A stretch of DNA of 64,000 nt from Actinomycetota bacterium (GTDB lineage: Bacteria > Actinomycetota > Acidimicrobiia > IMCC26256 > PALSA-610). Under the pieces are notes generated by a model, which saw nothing but the letters and a program-made list of their open reading frames with translations, was not told the DNA's origin and searched no databases. Made by a program: the position numbers and the translations under genes. Location: contig SXHN01000054.1 in NCBI GenBank assembly GCA_005773635.1, forward strand, positions 1 through 64,000, in the 5' to 3' direction. Below are positions 1-7,845 of the stretch, piece after piece. Positions within the stretch are counted from its first letter, which is position 1. Every line of letters starts with the position of its first letter.

Positions 1-484
1 GCGCAGCTTCTTCCTCACTGCTACGTGCCGCCGCGAGGACCCGCGCCGATTCGCGTTTCACTTCAGTCAGGCCGCCACGGTGCGCGGCACGCAACAGGTG
101 CTGTTCTTTCCCAGGTGCTTTGATTGCAGCGCGGGTTACTGCCGATGCTTGCGGCAACGAGAGGATTCCTTGACGGATCGATGATGCTGTCTCGGGGAGT
201 TTCTCTATCGAACGCGCCACTGCGACCGTCTCAATCGCGGAGCCGATCCCAGTGCCCGCGACGTTCGATAACCAATCCGCTGGCGATTTCGCACTCGTAT
301 TGGCCCACGACCCCGTCGCATCTACCCGCCCCATCGCCAGCATCTTGCCCGCCGCCGCGATCCGTTCGATCTCTGCGAAAACCACCACAAGATTCCGAGC
401 CGATACCCCATCAATACGATCGACATCGAGAACCACCACACAGGTACGCAGTTCGTCTCGAAGGCCTTGAATCTCAGTCAACAT
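1..484 (-). CDS. DUF222 (13E12-type) protein, N-terminal part, cut by the window edge
   Basis: Reading the minus strand from an ATG at 484 gives 161 residues open to the left edge. The sequence starts MLTEIQGLRDELRT and continues with a helical region (IERIAAAGKMLAMGRVDATG, then ADWLSNVAGTGIGSA) and LLRAAHRGGLTEVKRESARVLAAA. This is the layout of the DUF222 domain found N-terminal to HNH endonuclease domains in the actinobacterial 13E12 repeat family. The HNH part would lie outside the window, so nuclease activity is inferred only. A purine-rich GGTGGTAG precedes the ATG. Such genes often occur in several copies per genome. It could also be a degraded copy; the rest of the gene is needed to tell. 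Confidence 0.75.
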   Translation of the reverse strand, partial: MLTEIQGLRDELRTCVVVLDVDRIDGVSARNLVVVFAEIERIAAAGKMLAMGRVDATGSWANTSAKSPADWLSNVAGTGIGSAIETVAVARSIEKLPETASSIRQGILSLPQASAVTRAAIKAPGKEQHLLRAAHRGGLTEVKRESARVLAAARSSEEEAA

Positions 485-795
485 CTACCACCATTGAAAC
501 ACGAGGGTACGACATTCAACCAACAAAATCAGGCACTATTCCCACACATCGCAAAGAAATTTCAAGCGACCGCAGCTACAGCTACGTGGCAGCTCTTCTG
601 GAGCCCGAAGTAACGGACCTGCTCTCGCACATCGAGGACCTCGTAGACGAACAATTCCCACACGGCCGCATGACAACTTCTTACGAAACGTGGTGCTTTG
701 GATCGCAACGGTTCGAGCCCGCTGATCGGTCAGCGAGCACCAGACCTTCCGTGAACTTGCAATAACGAGCGCGGGCCGGGCAGTCGGAGCGATAT
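485..795. other. 311-bp intergenic region without a convincing gene
   Basis: This lies between the start of the DUF222 gene and the stop of the P-loop kinase, both on the minus strand. The only coding-like stretch is a plus-strand GTG at 586 running to 765 (59 codons). It has no ribosome binding site, no recognisable family, and continues a frame that is antisense to the DUF222 gene. The right end holds the first copy of a 36-nt repeat (755-790). The stretch may hold gene remnants, but I cannot support a gene. Confidence 0.4.
755..790 (+). repeat. Imperfect 36-nt direct repeat, copy 1
   Basis: This copy matches 2267-2302 at 31 of 36 positions by eye. The first 16 nt (acttgcaataacgagc) are identical, and the remaining differences are substitutions only. 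The two copies bracket the divergent kinase and methyltransferase genes. Both lie outside the assigned genes. On the minus strand both copies can be read as SDCP followed by ARYCK, so they might be relics of a coding sequence rather than a mobile repeat. Confidence 0.6.
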
Positions 796-1329
796 CTAGT
801 ACACGAGTGTTGCTGGAATGCGTTCCAAAATCATGTCGACTGTCTCGTCAACGGTTAGGGCGCTCGTATCGATCCACAATCCAATGCGCTCAGTGTTCGC
901 GCGTAGTTCGGCATCCAGCGTCGCCGGAGTAAAGGTCGTGTAGCCCTTCTTCGGCCTCTCTAATTCTCGCTGAGCCACGACCTCGGCCGACGGCGCCAGC
1001 ACCACGACTCCGACGGGTCGAGTCTGAAGCAGGTTGATGAATCGAGGGAGTTCGCCAGCGATGATGATGTCCTGGACAACTGCAACGTAGCCGGATTCGG
1101 CGTAGGCGTCAGCCGCCTTAGCAGCAAGCTTGTACCGCAAACGTAAATCGCCAAGGGCTTCCGACGAGGGATTTGGAGTCATTGGCGTGTAACCGTTCAC
1201 GACACTTCGTCGAAATGAGTCGCCACGGACGTGGGCCGAGCGCGGAAATCTCATGGCGAGCGCTTCCGCGACGGTCGACTTTCCCGCTGCCATGATCCCC
1301 GTCACGACAAAGAGATTCGGAAGATCCAT
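796..1329 (-). CDS. AAA/adenylate-kinase-like P-loop phosphotransferase
   Basis: A 177-residue protein with a Walker A motif right at the N-terminus (GIMAAGKST, residues 11-19). It continues as VAEALAMRFPRSAHVRGDSFRR, which resembles small kinases of the chloramphenicol phosphotransferase/gluconokinase-like group that phosphorylate small molecules. LERPKKGYTTFTPATLDAELR near residues 123-143 fits a lid region, and WIDTSALTVDETVD a conserved C-terminal strand. The substrate cannot be told. The ATG at 1329 is preceded by AAGGAGCA, a good Shine-Dalgarno site. The gene is divergent from the methyltransferase at 1483 and is cytoplasmic, since no signal or membrane segment is seen. Confidence 0.8.
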   Translation of the reverse strand: MDLPNLFVVTGIMAAGKSTVAEALAMRFPRSAHVRGDSFRRSVVNGYTPMTPNPSSEALGDLRLRYKLAAKAADAYAESGYVAVVQDIIIAGELPRFINLLQTRPVGVVVLAPSAEVVAQRELERPKKGYTTFTPATLDAELRANTERIGLWIDTSALTVDETVDMILERIPATLVY

Positions 1330-1482
1330 TGCTCCTTTGTATCAGGCCGCGGACAACGTGCCGCGACGAGCGCCGAGCGCGCAATGGGCCTCGCGGTTGG
1401 AGGCATCGCCGTTTCGCACTTGCCATAATACTTTCACTTCGGCAATTCTGAGCGGGTTGCCGACATATGCAAAGCAGAGGCC

Positions 1483-2235
1483 ATGGCAGATTTTCGAGGT
1501 GGCGAAGCAGTCTGGATCGAGCGGCTCGACAATCTTCGCAATGTGATCCGCCAGGAGGTAATCCGACGTCAGTTGTCGCGTCATGTCACAGCAGGGATGA
1601 CGGTGCTCGACGTCGGTTGTGGCCAGGGAACGCAGGCGATCGAGTTGGCGCGGGCGGGTTGTGTCGTTACCGGAGTTGAGCCATCAAAGGAACTTCGTCT
1701 CCGGTGCGAACGGTCGGCGTCGTCGTCGGGTTGCGCCATCGAGCTGATCGACGGCGCGGTGGACCAACTCGACGAGATTATGGTCGGGCGACACTTCGAC
1801 GTTGTATGCGCGCACGGCGTCCTGATGTACATGCCGAGTATGACCGGAGCGATCACCGCGCTGTCGCGCCGAGTGGCTCTTCGGGGTTTGCTTTCTGTCA
1901 CCTTTCGCAATGGACATGCGCTCGCGTTTCGGCCTGCGATGCGCCGAGACTGGGCTGGTGCGTTGGCGGCGATGGAGGCGAAGGAATATGTCAATGAACT
2001 TGGGGTTGCGGCTCGCTCTGATCGTTTGGAGAATGTCGAAACGGCGCTTGTCGAATCTGGCTTCGAGATCGAGTCCTGGTACGGCGTTCGGGTTTTCAAC
2101 GATGCGATCGCGGCCGACATGCAGGTCCCCGAAGGCGAAGATCTAGCTGCGATGCTTGAGGCGGAGGATGCGGCTGGGCGACGTGATCCATACCGATGGC
2201 TCGCGTCGCAACTGCATGTGGTCGCGCGGCGTTGA
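1483..2235 (+). CDS. Class I SAM-dependent methyltransferase
   Basis: A 250-residue Rossmann-fold methyltransferase. Motif I is VLDVGCGQGTQAIELA (about 41-56), followed by the acidic strand end VTGVEPSKELR, FDVVCAHGVLMYMPSM (motif IV region) and LRGLLSVTFRNGHALAFRPAM. The overall look, including the LMYM and NGHALAFRP segments, resembles CmoM-like enzymes that methylate the 5-carboxymethoxyuridine of tRNA, but the E. coli-type pathway is not shown here. The substrate therefore stays open. The start ATG at 1483 has GCAGAGG 6 nt upstream. It lies between the two copies of the 36-nt repeat and is divergent from the kinase. Confidence 0.8.
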   Translation: MADFRGGEAVWIERLDNLRNVIRQEVIRRQLSRHVTAGMTVLDVGCGQGTQAIELARAGCVVTGVEPSKELRLRCERSASSSGCAIELIDGAVDQLDEIMVGRHFDVVCAHGVLMYMPSMTGAITALSRRVALRGLLSVTFRNGHALAFRPAMRRDWAGALAAMEAKEYVNELGVAARSDRLENVETALVESGFEIESWYGVRVFNDAIAADMQVPEGEDLAAMLEAEDAAGRRDPYRWLASQLHVVARR

Positions 2236-2266
2236 CGGGACCAGTCAGCGTGAGTCTGTCTCTAGT

Positions 2267-2302
2267 ACTTGCAATAACGAGCACAGTCCGGGCAATCGGA
2301 AC
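2267..2302 (+). repeat. Imperfect 36-nt direct repeat, copy 2
   Basis: This is the second copy of the sequence at 755-790, in the same orientation, with 5 mismatches. It begins 31 nt after the methyltransferase stop. Read on the minus strand it ends CPDCARYCKY followed by a stop, which could mark the 3' end of a lost coding sequence. No further copy was noticed in the window. Confidence 0.6.
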
Positions 2303-2420
2303 GGGGCCAGGGCGACGGGCGACAAGGTTGCGTCATGGCCCTCCACGAAGCGCTGTTGACCCATTGAGCTGGACGCAAAGTGGTTCGATTGGTCATGGTC
2401 ACTGTGTCAGACTGTTGGGC

Positions 2421-3008
2421 GTGGAGTTCGATCCCAAAGCAGTGCTGCATGAGTATCTCCAATCGGCGCGAGAGGTCATGCTCTGGAAGCTTGAGGGACT
2501 ATCGGAGTACGACATGCGTCGTCCGTTGGTGCCGACGGCAACGAACTTGCTTGGACTGGTCCGACACGTCACGTGCTCTGAGATCGGCTATTTCGGATTG
2601 GTGTTCGGTCGGTCGTTCAACGAGCTGCTGCCTTGGAGGGCTGATGGCGAGCCGAATGGCGACATGTGGGTGCGGTCATATGAGTCGACCGACAGCGTCG
2701 TCGATCTGTACCGCCGAGTGTGGAGTCATTCCGACGCGACGATCGCCGCGCTCGCTCTGAATGAAATCGGTGTGGTCCCGTGGTGGCCAGAGGGCAACCA
2801 AGACATTTCACTCCATCAAGCAATGGTGCACGTCATGACCGACATCTACCGTCACGCCGGGCACGCTGATGTGCTTCGCGAACTAATTGATGGTGCGGTT
2901 GGTAGCGACCGACGGTGGCCCAGCGTCCCGCAGGTCGATGACACGTACTGGAATGCGTACCGCGAAAAGGTCGACACCGCCGCGCTGCGAGCAGTCGAAG
3001 CGACGTAG
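2421..3008 (+). CDS. DinB family protein (DUF664-like)
   Basis: A 195-residue protein, taken from GTG 2421 (VEFDPKAVLHEYLQSAREVMLWKLEGL). The sequence fits the four-helix DinB fold: the first helix with LWKLEGLSEYDMRRPLVPTATNLLGLVRHVTCSEIGYFG holds the first metal-type histidine (LVRHV), and the later segment SLHQAMVHVMTDIYRHAGHADVLRELIDG holds HVMTDIYRHAGHAD with the second and third histidines. DinB-like proteins in actinobacteria include mycothiol-dependent transferases, but no function is proven for this subfamily. The frame is open further upstream to 2196, but that part overlaps the methyltransferase and repeat copy 2, so I preferred the GTG. Confidence 0.8.
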   Translation: MEFDPKAVLHEYLQSAREVMLWKLEGLSEYDMRRPLVPTATNLLGLVRHVTCSEIGYFGLVFGRSFNELLPWRADGEPNGDMWVRSYESTDSVVDLYRRVWSHSDATIAALALNEIGVVPWWPEGNQDISLHQAMVHVMTDIYRHAGHADVLRELIDGAVGSDRRWPSVPQVDDTYWNAYREKVDTAALRAVEAT

Positions 3009-3070
3009 CGCAGCGAACCACGCAGAACAGCCGATTTGCTAGCTTCTTTTTCTCATTCATCGTTTGCGGT

Positions 3071-3847
3071 TCAGTAGGTGAATTCGACGAGGTGGTGCGT
3101 CATGACGAAACCAGCATTCTCCAACGCCCGCCGCGAATTCTGGTTCTCGGCGCTGCAGCCACATATCGGTCGATCGCCGCGAGCCACAACGAGGTTCTTG
3201 AGGTGCGACGCGATGGACGCGCCGATACCCATTCTCCGATGCGCGCTGGCCACCACCATGCCGATGTCGACGGCCGCGGTGCCGGCGATGACACGCGTGA
3301 GAATTCCGCAGCCGACCAACTCGCCGGAACTTGTCTCGTAAAGGTACAAGTTGTTGCTGGCCGTGTAGCGCTGGATCTCTTCGCGGTCCTCGAAGAACCC
3401 GTCGTGAATCTTCCACACCAAATCGGCGTCGGCGACTTCGGCCACACGCGGCCGAAGCTCCGGGCTGCCAGCGCAGTTTGTCGGGCCGATATCGCGAAAT
3501 AGGAACCCGGCGGTCGTTGTTATTGCTGGCCAGCTCGTAGCCGCCGTCATCATGTGAGCGTCGAACGATTTGCACAGTGCTCGGTGCGCGCCTGCTTCAG
3601 CGAGCACCGCACCGAAGTGCTCGGACAACGAATGCTGTTCTGCACCGCGAACGTGGAATTCGACGATTGCCTCGTCCGTGACAATCGCGTAGCCGTGGAC
3701 TTCGTCCGTAGTGCCGAACGTATAGCCATGACCAGCTGCGACTAGCTGTTCGACGTGAAGCTCTTGAGGTTCAGCGAGTGCCGCTAGGTACTCGATGCGA
3801 AGATCGTCCGGTATCGATGCAACAGCTCTGACGGTTATCCCAGCCAT
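3071..3847 (-). CDS. GNAT family N-acetyltransferase
   Basis: A 258-residue protein. The C-terminal half is a standard GNAT domain: LVGCGILTRVIAGTAAVDIGMVVASAHRRMGIGASIASHLKN, where RRMGIG is the acetyl-CoA pyrophosphate-binding loop (Q/RxxGxG), then NQNSRRALENAGFVMTHH, the usual last strands. The N-terminal half (VHGYAIVTDEAIVEFHV, ALCKSFDAHMM) looks like a degenerate second domain. The acceptor is not identifiable. The ATG at 3847 is divergent from the sulfotransferase at 3924, with 76 nt between them. Confidence 0.85.
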   Translation of the reverse strand: MAGITVRAVASIPDDLRIEYLAALAEPQELHVEQLVAAGHGYTFGTTDEVHGYAIVTDEAIVEFHVRGAEQHSLSEHFGAVLAEAGAHRALCKSFDAHMMTAATSWPAITTTAGFLFRDIGPTNCAGSPELRPRVAEVADADLVWKIHDGFFEDREEIQRYTASNNLYLYETSSGELVGCGILTRVIAGTAAVDIGMVVASAHRRMGIGASIASHLKNLVVARGDRPICGCSAENQNSRRALENAGFVMTHHLVEFTY

Positions 3848-3911
3848 CCCAAGAGTTTGCCCCGCGGCGAGCGCATCCGTCCGTATCGCAATGTGCAGGG
3901 GGGTAGAGAGC

Positions 3912-3917
3912 TAGCGT
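3912..3917 (+). promoter_or_regulatory. Putative -10 (TAGCGT) of a leaderless sulfotransferase transcript
   Basis: The TANNNT hexamer TAGCGT ends 6 nt before the ATG at 3924, and no Shine-Dalgarno sequence precedes the ATG. In actinobacteria this spacing places the transcription start at or next to the start codon. No clear -35 is seen. Confidence 0.45.
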
Positions 3918-3923
3918 TTTTGA

Positions 3924-4817
3924 ATGCCTGAATCACTTCGCACGATCTTTCGCAAAATCGTCCCAGACCCAATCCGAGGTCGGGCTGCGTTCGCCAACTT
4001 CGCGGTGCGCGAACGATTTGGCGAAACACGATGTCTGCCCGACTACATCGGTATCGGAACCATCAAAGGCGGTTCGACTTCGCTGTGGCACTACGTGGCT
4101 CAACATCCCCAGGTGCTTCCTGCGCGCGTAAAACAAGTCCGATATTTCGATTACTTCTCGTATCGAGGCCCTGCGTGGTATCGAACGAATTTGCCAACGG
4201 TCGCCGAAAGAGATGCGTTGTCGGCTCGGCTCGGCCTCCCTGTCATCTGTGGCGAGGTCAGTCCGTCGTACCTTTCCCACCCAACCGCTCCGCCACGAGC
4301 AGCCGCGCTTGTGCCCAACGCTCGACTGATTGCTGTGCTACGCAACCCCATTGAGCGGGCCTATTCGCATTGGCAACATTCACTGAGAAAAGGAGGCGAG
4401 ACGATCACTGATTTCGAGAGGGCGCTCGCCGTGGAGGAAGAACGTATTGCCAGCGATCGGGAGAAAATATTCACTAACCCTGTGTACTTTCCGCGAGCGT
4501 ACGGCGACTTCTCCTACAAGCTTCGTGGCCGGTACGCGGAACACCTTGAATTGTGGCTTGCGGCGTTCCCTCGCGAACAACTCCTCGTTGTGCAAAGCGA
4601 ACGGCTCTTTGCCAATCCGCAGCATGTGCTGACGAAAGAAGTATTCCCATTTCTCGGCATCGCGCCCGAGGTTGAGACGATCGAGTTCAACGCGCAAAAT
4701 GTCGGTGGCTATGAAACTCCAATCTCAAGCGAAACACGATCGGCGTTATGCGACTATTTCGCGCCCCACAACGCGAAGCTCGAGACCCTGCTCGATATGA
4801 AGTTTGATTGGCTGTAG
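3924..4817 (+). CDS. PAPS-dependent sulfotransferase family protein
   Basis: A 297-residue cytosolic sulfotransferase that should transfer sulfate from PAPS to an unknown hydroxyl or amine. The 5'-phosphosulfate loop is YIGIGTIKGGSTSLW (about 41-55; the lysine is the catalytic type). The 3'-phosphate site is VLRNPIERAYSHWQ (about 139-152), with the conserved R and S. VICGEVSPSYLSH and FPREQLLVVQSERLFANPQ are further family blocks, as in heparan-sulfate-type and Stf-type bacterial sulfotransferases. The gene stands alone between a GNAT gene and a small membrane protein gene, so the context does not reveal the acceptor. Confidence 0.88.
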   Translation: MPESLRTIFRKIVPDPIRGRAAFANFAVRERFGETRCLPDYIGIGTIKGGSTSLWHYVAQHPQVLPARVKQVRYFDYFSYRGPAWYRTNLPTVAERDALSARLGLPVICGEVSPSYLSHPTAPPRAAALVPNARLIAVLRNPIERAYSHWQHSLRKGGETITDFERALAVEEERIASDREKIFTNPVYFPRAYGDFSYKLRGRYAEHLELWLAAFPREQLLVVQSERLFANPQHVLTKEVFPFLGIAPEVETIEFNAQNVGGYETPISSETRSALCDYFAPHNAKLETLLDMKFDWL

Positions 4818-4870
4818 CTCGATCGGGAAATGCTGGACCTGGATCGTGCCGAGTTCACGTCCGGTTGCTT

Positions 4871-4876
4871 TATGGT
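4871..4876 (+). promoter_or_regulatory. Putative -10 (TATGGT), leaderless
   Basis: TATGGT ends 6 nt before the ATG at 4883. The start has no Shine-Dalgarno sequence, so this hexamer both suggests a leaderless transcript and supports 4883 as the start of the downstream three-gene operon. Confidence 0.4.
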
Positions 4877-4882
4877 GGTGTT

Positions 4883-5173
4883 ATGAATTGGGTTTTGGCT
4901 GCATTGCTAGGCGTGCTCGGGGCGGCGCTGCATGATGCCTACGAATTGACAGAGGTTGTACGAGCGCGACGCAAGGACGTGCCCGCGGAATGGAAGTCGG
5001 GGCCGTTTGTGGCAGCGACGGCGATTCGGGTTGGTGCCGGCGGGGTGCTCGCTGGCGTCCTTGGGGCGCTCGACGAGGTTGGGCCATTGGGCGCGTTACT
5101 GGTTGGTGTGGTCGGTGCACTCGCGGTGCAACGTATGGCGGCCGCGCGCGACATGGGGTCGGGGCGCAACTGA
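4883..5173 (+). CDS. Small membrane protein of unknown function
   Basis: A 96-residue protein with an N-terminal hydrophobic segment (NWVLAALLGVLGAALHDAYELTEVV, about 2-26), a charged loop (RARRKDVPAEWKSG), and two more hydrophobic segments (IRVGAGGVLAGVLGALD and LGALLVGVVGALAVQ). It is therefore probably a three-segment inner-membrane protein. No family was recognised. Its TGA overlaps the ATG of the pentapeptide gene (TGATG), so the two are translationally coupled. An in-frame start further upstream (4808) is possible but would overlap the sulfotransferase. Confidence 0.6.
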   Translation: MNWVLAALLGVLGAALHDAYELTEVVRARRKDVPAEWKSGPFVAATAIRVGAGGVLAGVLGALDEVGPLGALLVGVVGALAVQRMAAARDMGSGRN

Positions 5174-5805
5174 TGCCGGTATCGTTCGGCGAGTTGATGA
5201 CGCGGCATATGGCACGACACTCTCATCCGTTCGTGTTGCATTCGGACGCAATTGAGAGCGAACGCACCGTTCATGTTCCGCAGACCTGGGGCCGGTGGTT
5301 GCTGGTCAGCGTGTCGCGTCACGGTCAACCGTTTCGACAACACCGGCATCGGCGCGCAGCGCTGGTGATGCGGATGGATAAAGCGAAGCTCCACATGTAC
5401 GACCTTGGCGGCAAGAATCTCTCCGGATTCTGGATGCGGCGTGCCCAGCTCGATCGAGCGTTTCTCGGCGAAGCAGACTTGTCGAGCGCTTTGCTATTTC
5501 GAGCCAACCTGGAAGGCGCTGATCTCACTGATGCCATCTTGGTGCGCGCCGACCTCCGCGAAGCAAATCTCAGCGCCGCGCGATTGTTTCGAGCAGATTT
5601 ACGTGGGGCCTTGCTGCAACATGCGAATCTCCGTTTTGCGGATCTCCGCGGCGTGCGCATGAGCGCCACCGATCTCCGCGGCGCAGACTTACGCAACGCA
5701 CAGCTGAGCGACGACTTCGATCGCGCCAACACGGTGGCAGACGCCTCGACCCAATGGCCCGACGACGAAGCAGAGCCGTCGGGAATTATTGACGCTGATG
5801 CGTAA
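5173..5805 (+). CDS. Pentapeptide repeat protein
   Basis: A 210-residue protein. After an N-terminal region of about 85 residues without repeats (MPVSFGELMTRHMARHSHPF...), there are tandem pentapeptides of A(D/N)LxX type: LGEADLSSALLFRANLEGADL, VRADLREANLSAARLFRADL, HANLRFADLRGV, ATDLRGADLRNAQL. They should form a short right-handed quadrilateral beta-helix, often a protein-interaction or DNA-mimic surface. The C-terminus is acidic. The start ATG at 5173 overlaps the upstream stop by 1 nt, and the TAA overlaps the next ATG (TAATG). This places it in the middle of a three-gene operon with a membrane protein and a PhyH dioxygenase. Function unknown. Confidence 0.85.
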   Translation: MPVSFGELMTRHMARHSHPFVLHSDAIESERTVHVPQTWGRWLLVSVSRHGQPFRQHRHRRAALVMRMDKAKLHMYDLGGKNLSGFWMRRAQLDRAFLGEADLSSALLFRANLEGADLTDAILVRADLREANLSAARLFRADLRGALLQHANLRFADLRGVRMSATDLRGADLRNAQLSDDFDRANTVADASTQWPDDEAEPSGIIDADA

Positions 5806-6677
5806 TGCTTGATGCCACAGCCGCCGCGCACGTGCTCACCTCGGCCGAGCGATCACAGTTTGCGCGCGATGGTTATGTGCTGATCCCCGCGGCACTCAGC
5901 GAACGCCAACGCGCCGAAATGCTGGCCGTTTCGCTCGAACGTGATCGTCGGTTTCGTATGGAGCCGAACGTCGGCCCGCACCACGTTCTCAACGAACACG
6001 ACCTCGTGGGTAAAGATCAGGTGTGGTTCGACACGGTGTCGTTGCCGAAGGTCTTCGTCAAGGTGCTCGGTCTGATGGGCTGGAACATTCAGTTGTTTCA
6101 CACCCAGCTACTAGTCACACCGCCTGCACCGCAAGGAAGCGAACCGGGGCCGTACGGTTGGCATCAGGACAACAACCGGATGAATCGCGACCTCGGCACG
6201 GGGTTGCACCCAATGGTCTCGTTGAAAGTCGGCTACTTCCTAACGGCACTTCCTACATCCGGTATGGGCAACCTCTGTGTCGTGCCTGGGTCGCATTTGA
6301 TGGAAAGCACAAGAGAAGGAAGTCTTGCAACGTTTCGAGGTTCGGCGAGCTGGCCCGGTGACGTATCACCTGAACACGTTGAGGTCATCGCACAAGCTGG
6401 TGATGCAATCGTTTTCGATCGGCGCTTGTGGCACAGTGCGAGCACGAATATCTCCGAGACCACGCGCGTGTTCGTCACCTTTGGCTACTCTTATCGTTGG
6501 TTGCGAACGAAGTCTGCGATGCATTTCGGGACCGAATTGGATTCGTTCGATCCATTGCTGCGCCAGCTACTCGGGGCGGCAACGAGCGCGAATGGCTATT
6601 TTGATCCGCAGCCCGACGACGTTCCGCTCCGCGCATGGATCGAGGAGCACCTCGGTCCCGATGCGGTCGTGCCCTAG
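5805..6677 (+). CDS. Phytanoyl-CoA dioxygenase (PhyH) family protein
   Basis: A 290-residue Fe(II)/2-oxoglutarate oxygenase. The N-terminus FARDGYVLIPAALSERQRAEML is typical of PhyH. The iron-binding HxD is in YGWHQDNNRM (about 123-132), and the distal histidine is in VFDRRLWHSASTNISETTRVFVTFGYSYRW (about 202-232), with the arginine of TRVF placed to bind 2-oxoglutarate. MGNLCVVPGSHLMEST is the conserved strand between them. The substrate is unknown; bacterial members hydroxylate lipids, osmolytes or natural products. Coupled to the pentapeptide gene by a 1-nt overlap. Confidence 0.85.
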   Translation: MLDATAAAHVLTSAERSQFARDGYVLIPAALSERQRAEMLAVSLERDRRFRMEPNVGPHHVLNEHDLVGKDQVWFDTVSLPKVFVKVLGLMGWNIQLFHTQLLVTPPAPQGSEPGPYGWHQDNNRMNRDLGTGLHPMVSLKVGYFLTALPTSGMGNLCVVPGSHLMESTREGSLATFRGSASWPGDVSPEHVEVIAQAGDAIVFDRRLWHSASTNISETTRVFVTFGYSYRWLRTKSAMHFGTELDSFDPLLRQLLGAATSANGYFDPQPDDVPLRAWIEEHLGPDAVVP

Positions 6678-6713
6678 CAGCAGGTGAACGTTGCGCGCCG
6701 AGGGTGACGTGCA

Positions 6714-7622
6714 CTATCGAGTTGGGTTGAATTGCGCCTTGCTGTCTGGGTAGCCACCCGCGGCACGAATGGCGACACCCCATGGGTGCAACAGCGAAAT
6801 CAATTCTTCGAAGTCGTCACCCAGTGCGGCCAGTGCAGGAGCCAATTGCGTGTCGGTCACTGTCTCGATGAGCTCGCGTTCTGCGTATCCTTGTTCGGTC
6901 AGCGTGTGGTCGGCAGCAAACCAACCGCGCTGCATTAATCGTTGCGCTGCGGCATCAAATTCGGCGTCGGACCAAGCTCGACTTCGCGAGTAAGTGCGGG
7001 GAGGGATTCCCATAAAGAGTTCGGACGCCAAGTTGATTTCCTGCGCCGTGAGTCCCGCCGAAATCCAGGCTGCAGTATGGGAATCCCCCCGAAATTCGCG
7101 CAGCATGTCCCCAAGTTGAAAGTAGCGGCTCCAAGTGTCGCTGTCGTTCGTGAAGTGATAACGCGCGCCAGCGAAGAGCGGTCTGCCTTCTGGCTGTAGC
7201 GGCTCGACGGCACGTGCCAGCAGGTCACTGGCGCGCAGGAGATTTGCAGTGCTGTCGGCGCCGATGCATCGTCGTAGCAACGCGGCACCAGAATGCTGGC
7301 GTGCGGTGCGGATCGTGGTGGCATCGGTGAGCGTCCATCCGTATTCGACTGCCGGCAGGACTGCTGCCGGATTGAACACCGCGAATGCCGCGGTAATTAC
7401 CGTCGGCGCGACTTGGCCCATCAGTGCGCCTCGACTTGTGAAATATGCGGCGCCGTCGGGCATCTGCAAATTACCGATCGAGGCGGGACTCCCATTGAAT
7501 CCGAGCGCGGCATAGGCGGCGTGGGCCTCTGGCGCGAAATATACCTGCCCGATTGTTGGCTCGAGCGCGGCCGCGAGCACTCGCGCCGCGTTCAGCGGGT
7601 GAGATGGGGTTGTGACAGCCAT
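6714..7622 (-). CDS. SCO6745 family protein
   Basis: A 302-residue helical protein with the features of the actinobacterial SCO6745 family: LNAARVLAAALEPTIGQVYFAPEAHAAYAALGF at the N-terminus, YFTSRGALMGQVAPTVITAAFAVFNPAAV, and a C-terminal winged-helix-like part (DAAAQRLMQRGWFAADHTLTEQGYAERELIETVTD) that resembles MarR-type HTH folds. Its biochemical role is not established. The ATG at 7622 has AAAGG about 11 nt upstream. It is convergent with the PhyH gene and stands alone. Confidence 0.75.
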   Translation of the reverse strand: MAVTTPSHPLNAARVLAAALEPTIGQVYFAPEAHAAYAALGFNGSPASIGNLQMPDGAAYFTSRGALMGQVAPTVITAAFAVFNPAAVLPAVEYGWTLTDATTIRTARQHSGAALLRRCIGADSTANLLRASDLLARAVEPLQPEGRPLFAGARYHFTNDSDTWSRYFQLGDMLREFRGDSHTAAWISAGLTAQEINLASELFMGIPPRTYSRSRAWSDAEFDAAAQRLMQRGWFAADHTLTEQGYAERELIETVTDTQLAPALAALGDDFEELISLLHPWGVAIRAAGGYPDSKAQFNPTR

Positions 7623-7845
7623 CGATGTAGGCCTTTCGGGCTAAAACGCTGAGACACGTGTCACCTTACGAAACCCGGCCCCGAGGAGCAATGAATTCGG
7701 TACAAAAGGTATATACGCTTCTGTTCGGGTTCCTGAATTCTGGCCGCGAGGTTGGTATGCGAGGTGCCTGTGGTGGTGCAGTGTTCACGAGGGATGCACT
7801 CGGCACCGGACAAACAGATGAGAGCCCCGGGCGGAGGACGCAGTG

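Noticed and set aside
124-765. Open plus-strand frame of 213 codons at the left edge
   Set aside because: Most of it is antisense to the DUF222 gene, its composition is Ser/Arg/Pro-rich and unlike a real protein, and it has no ribosome site.
7658-7845. Small plus-strand frame before the orphan zinc protein
   Set aside because: No ribosome site, no homology, overlaps the next start; the gap looks like ordinary intergenic DNA with an AT-rich TATATAC stretch near 7710.
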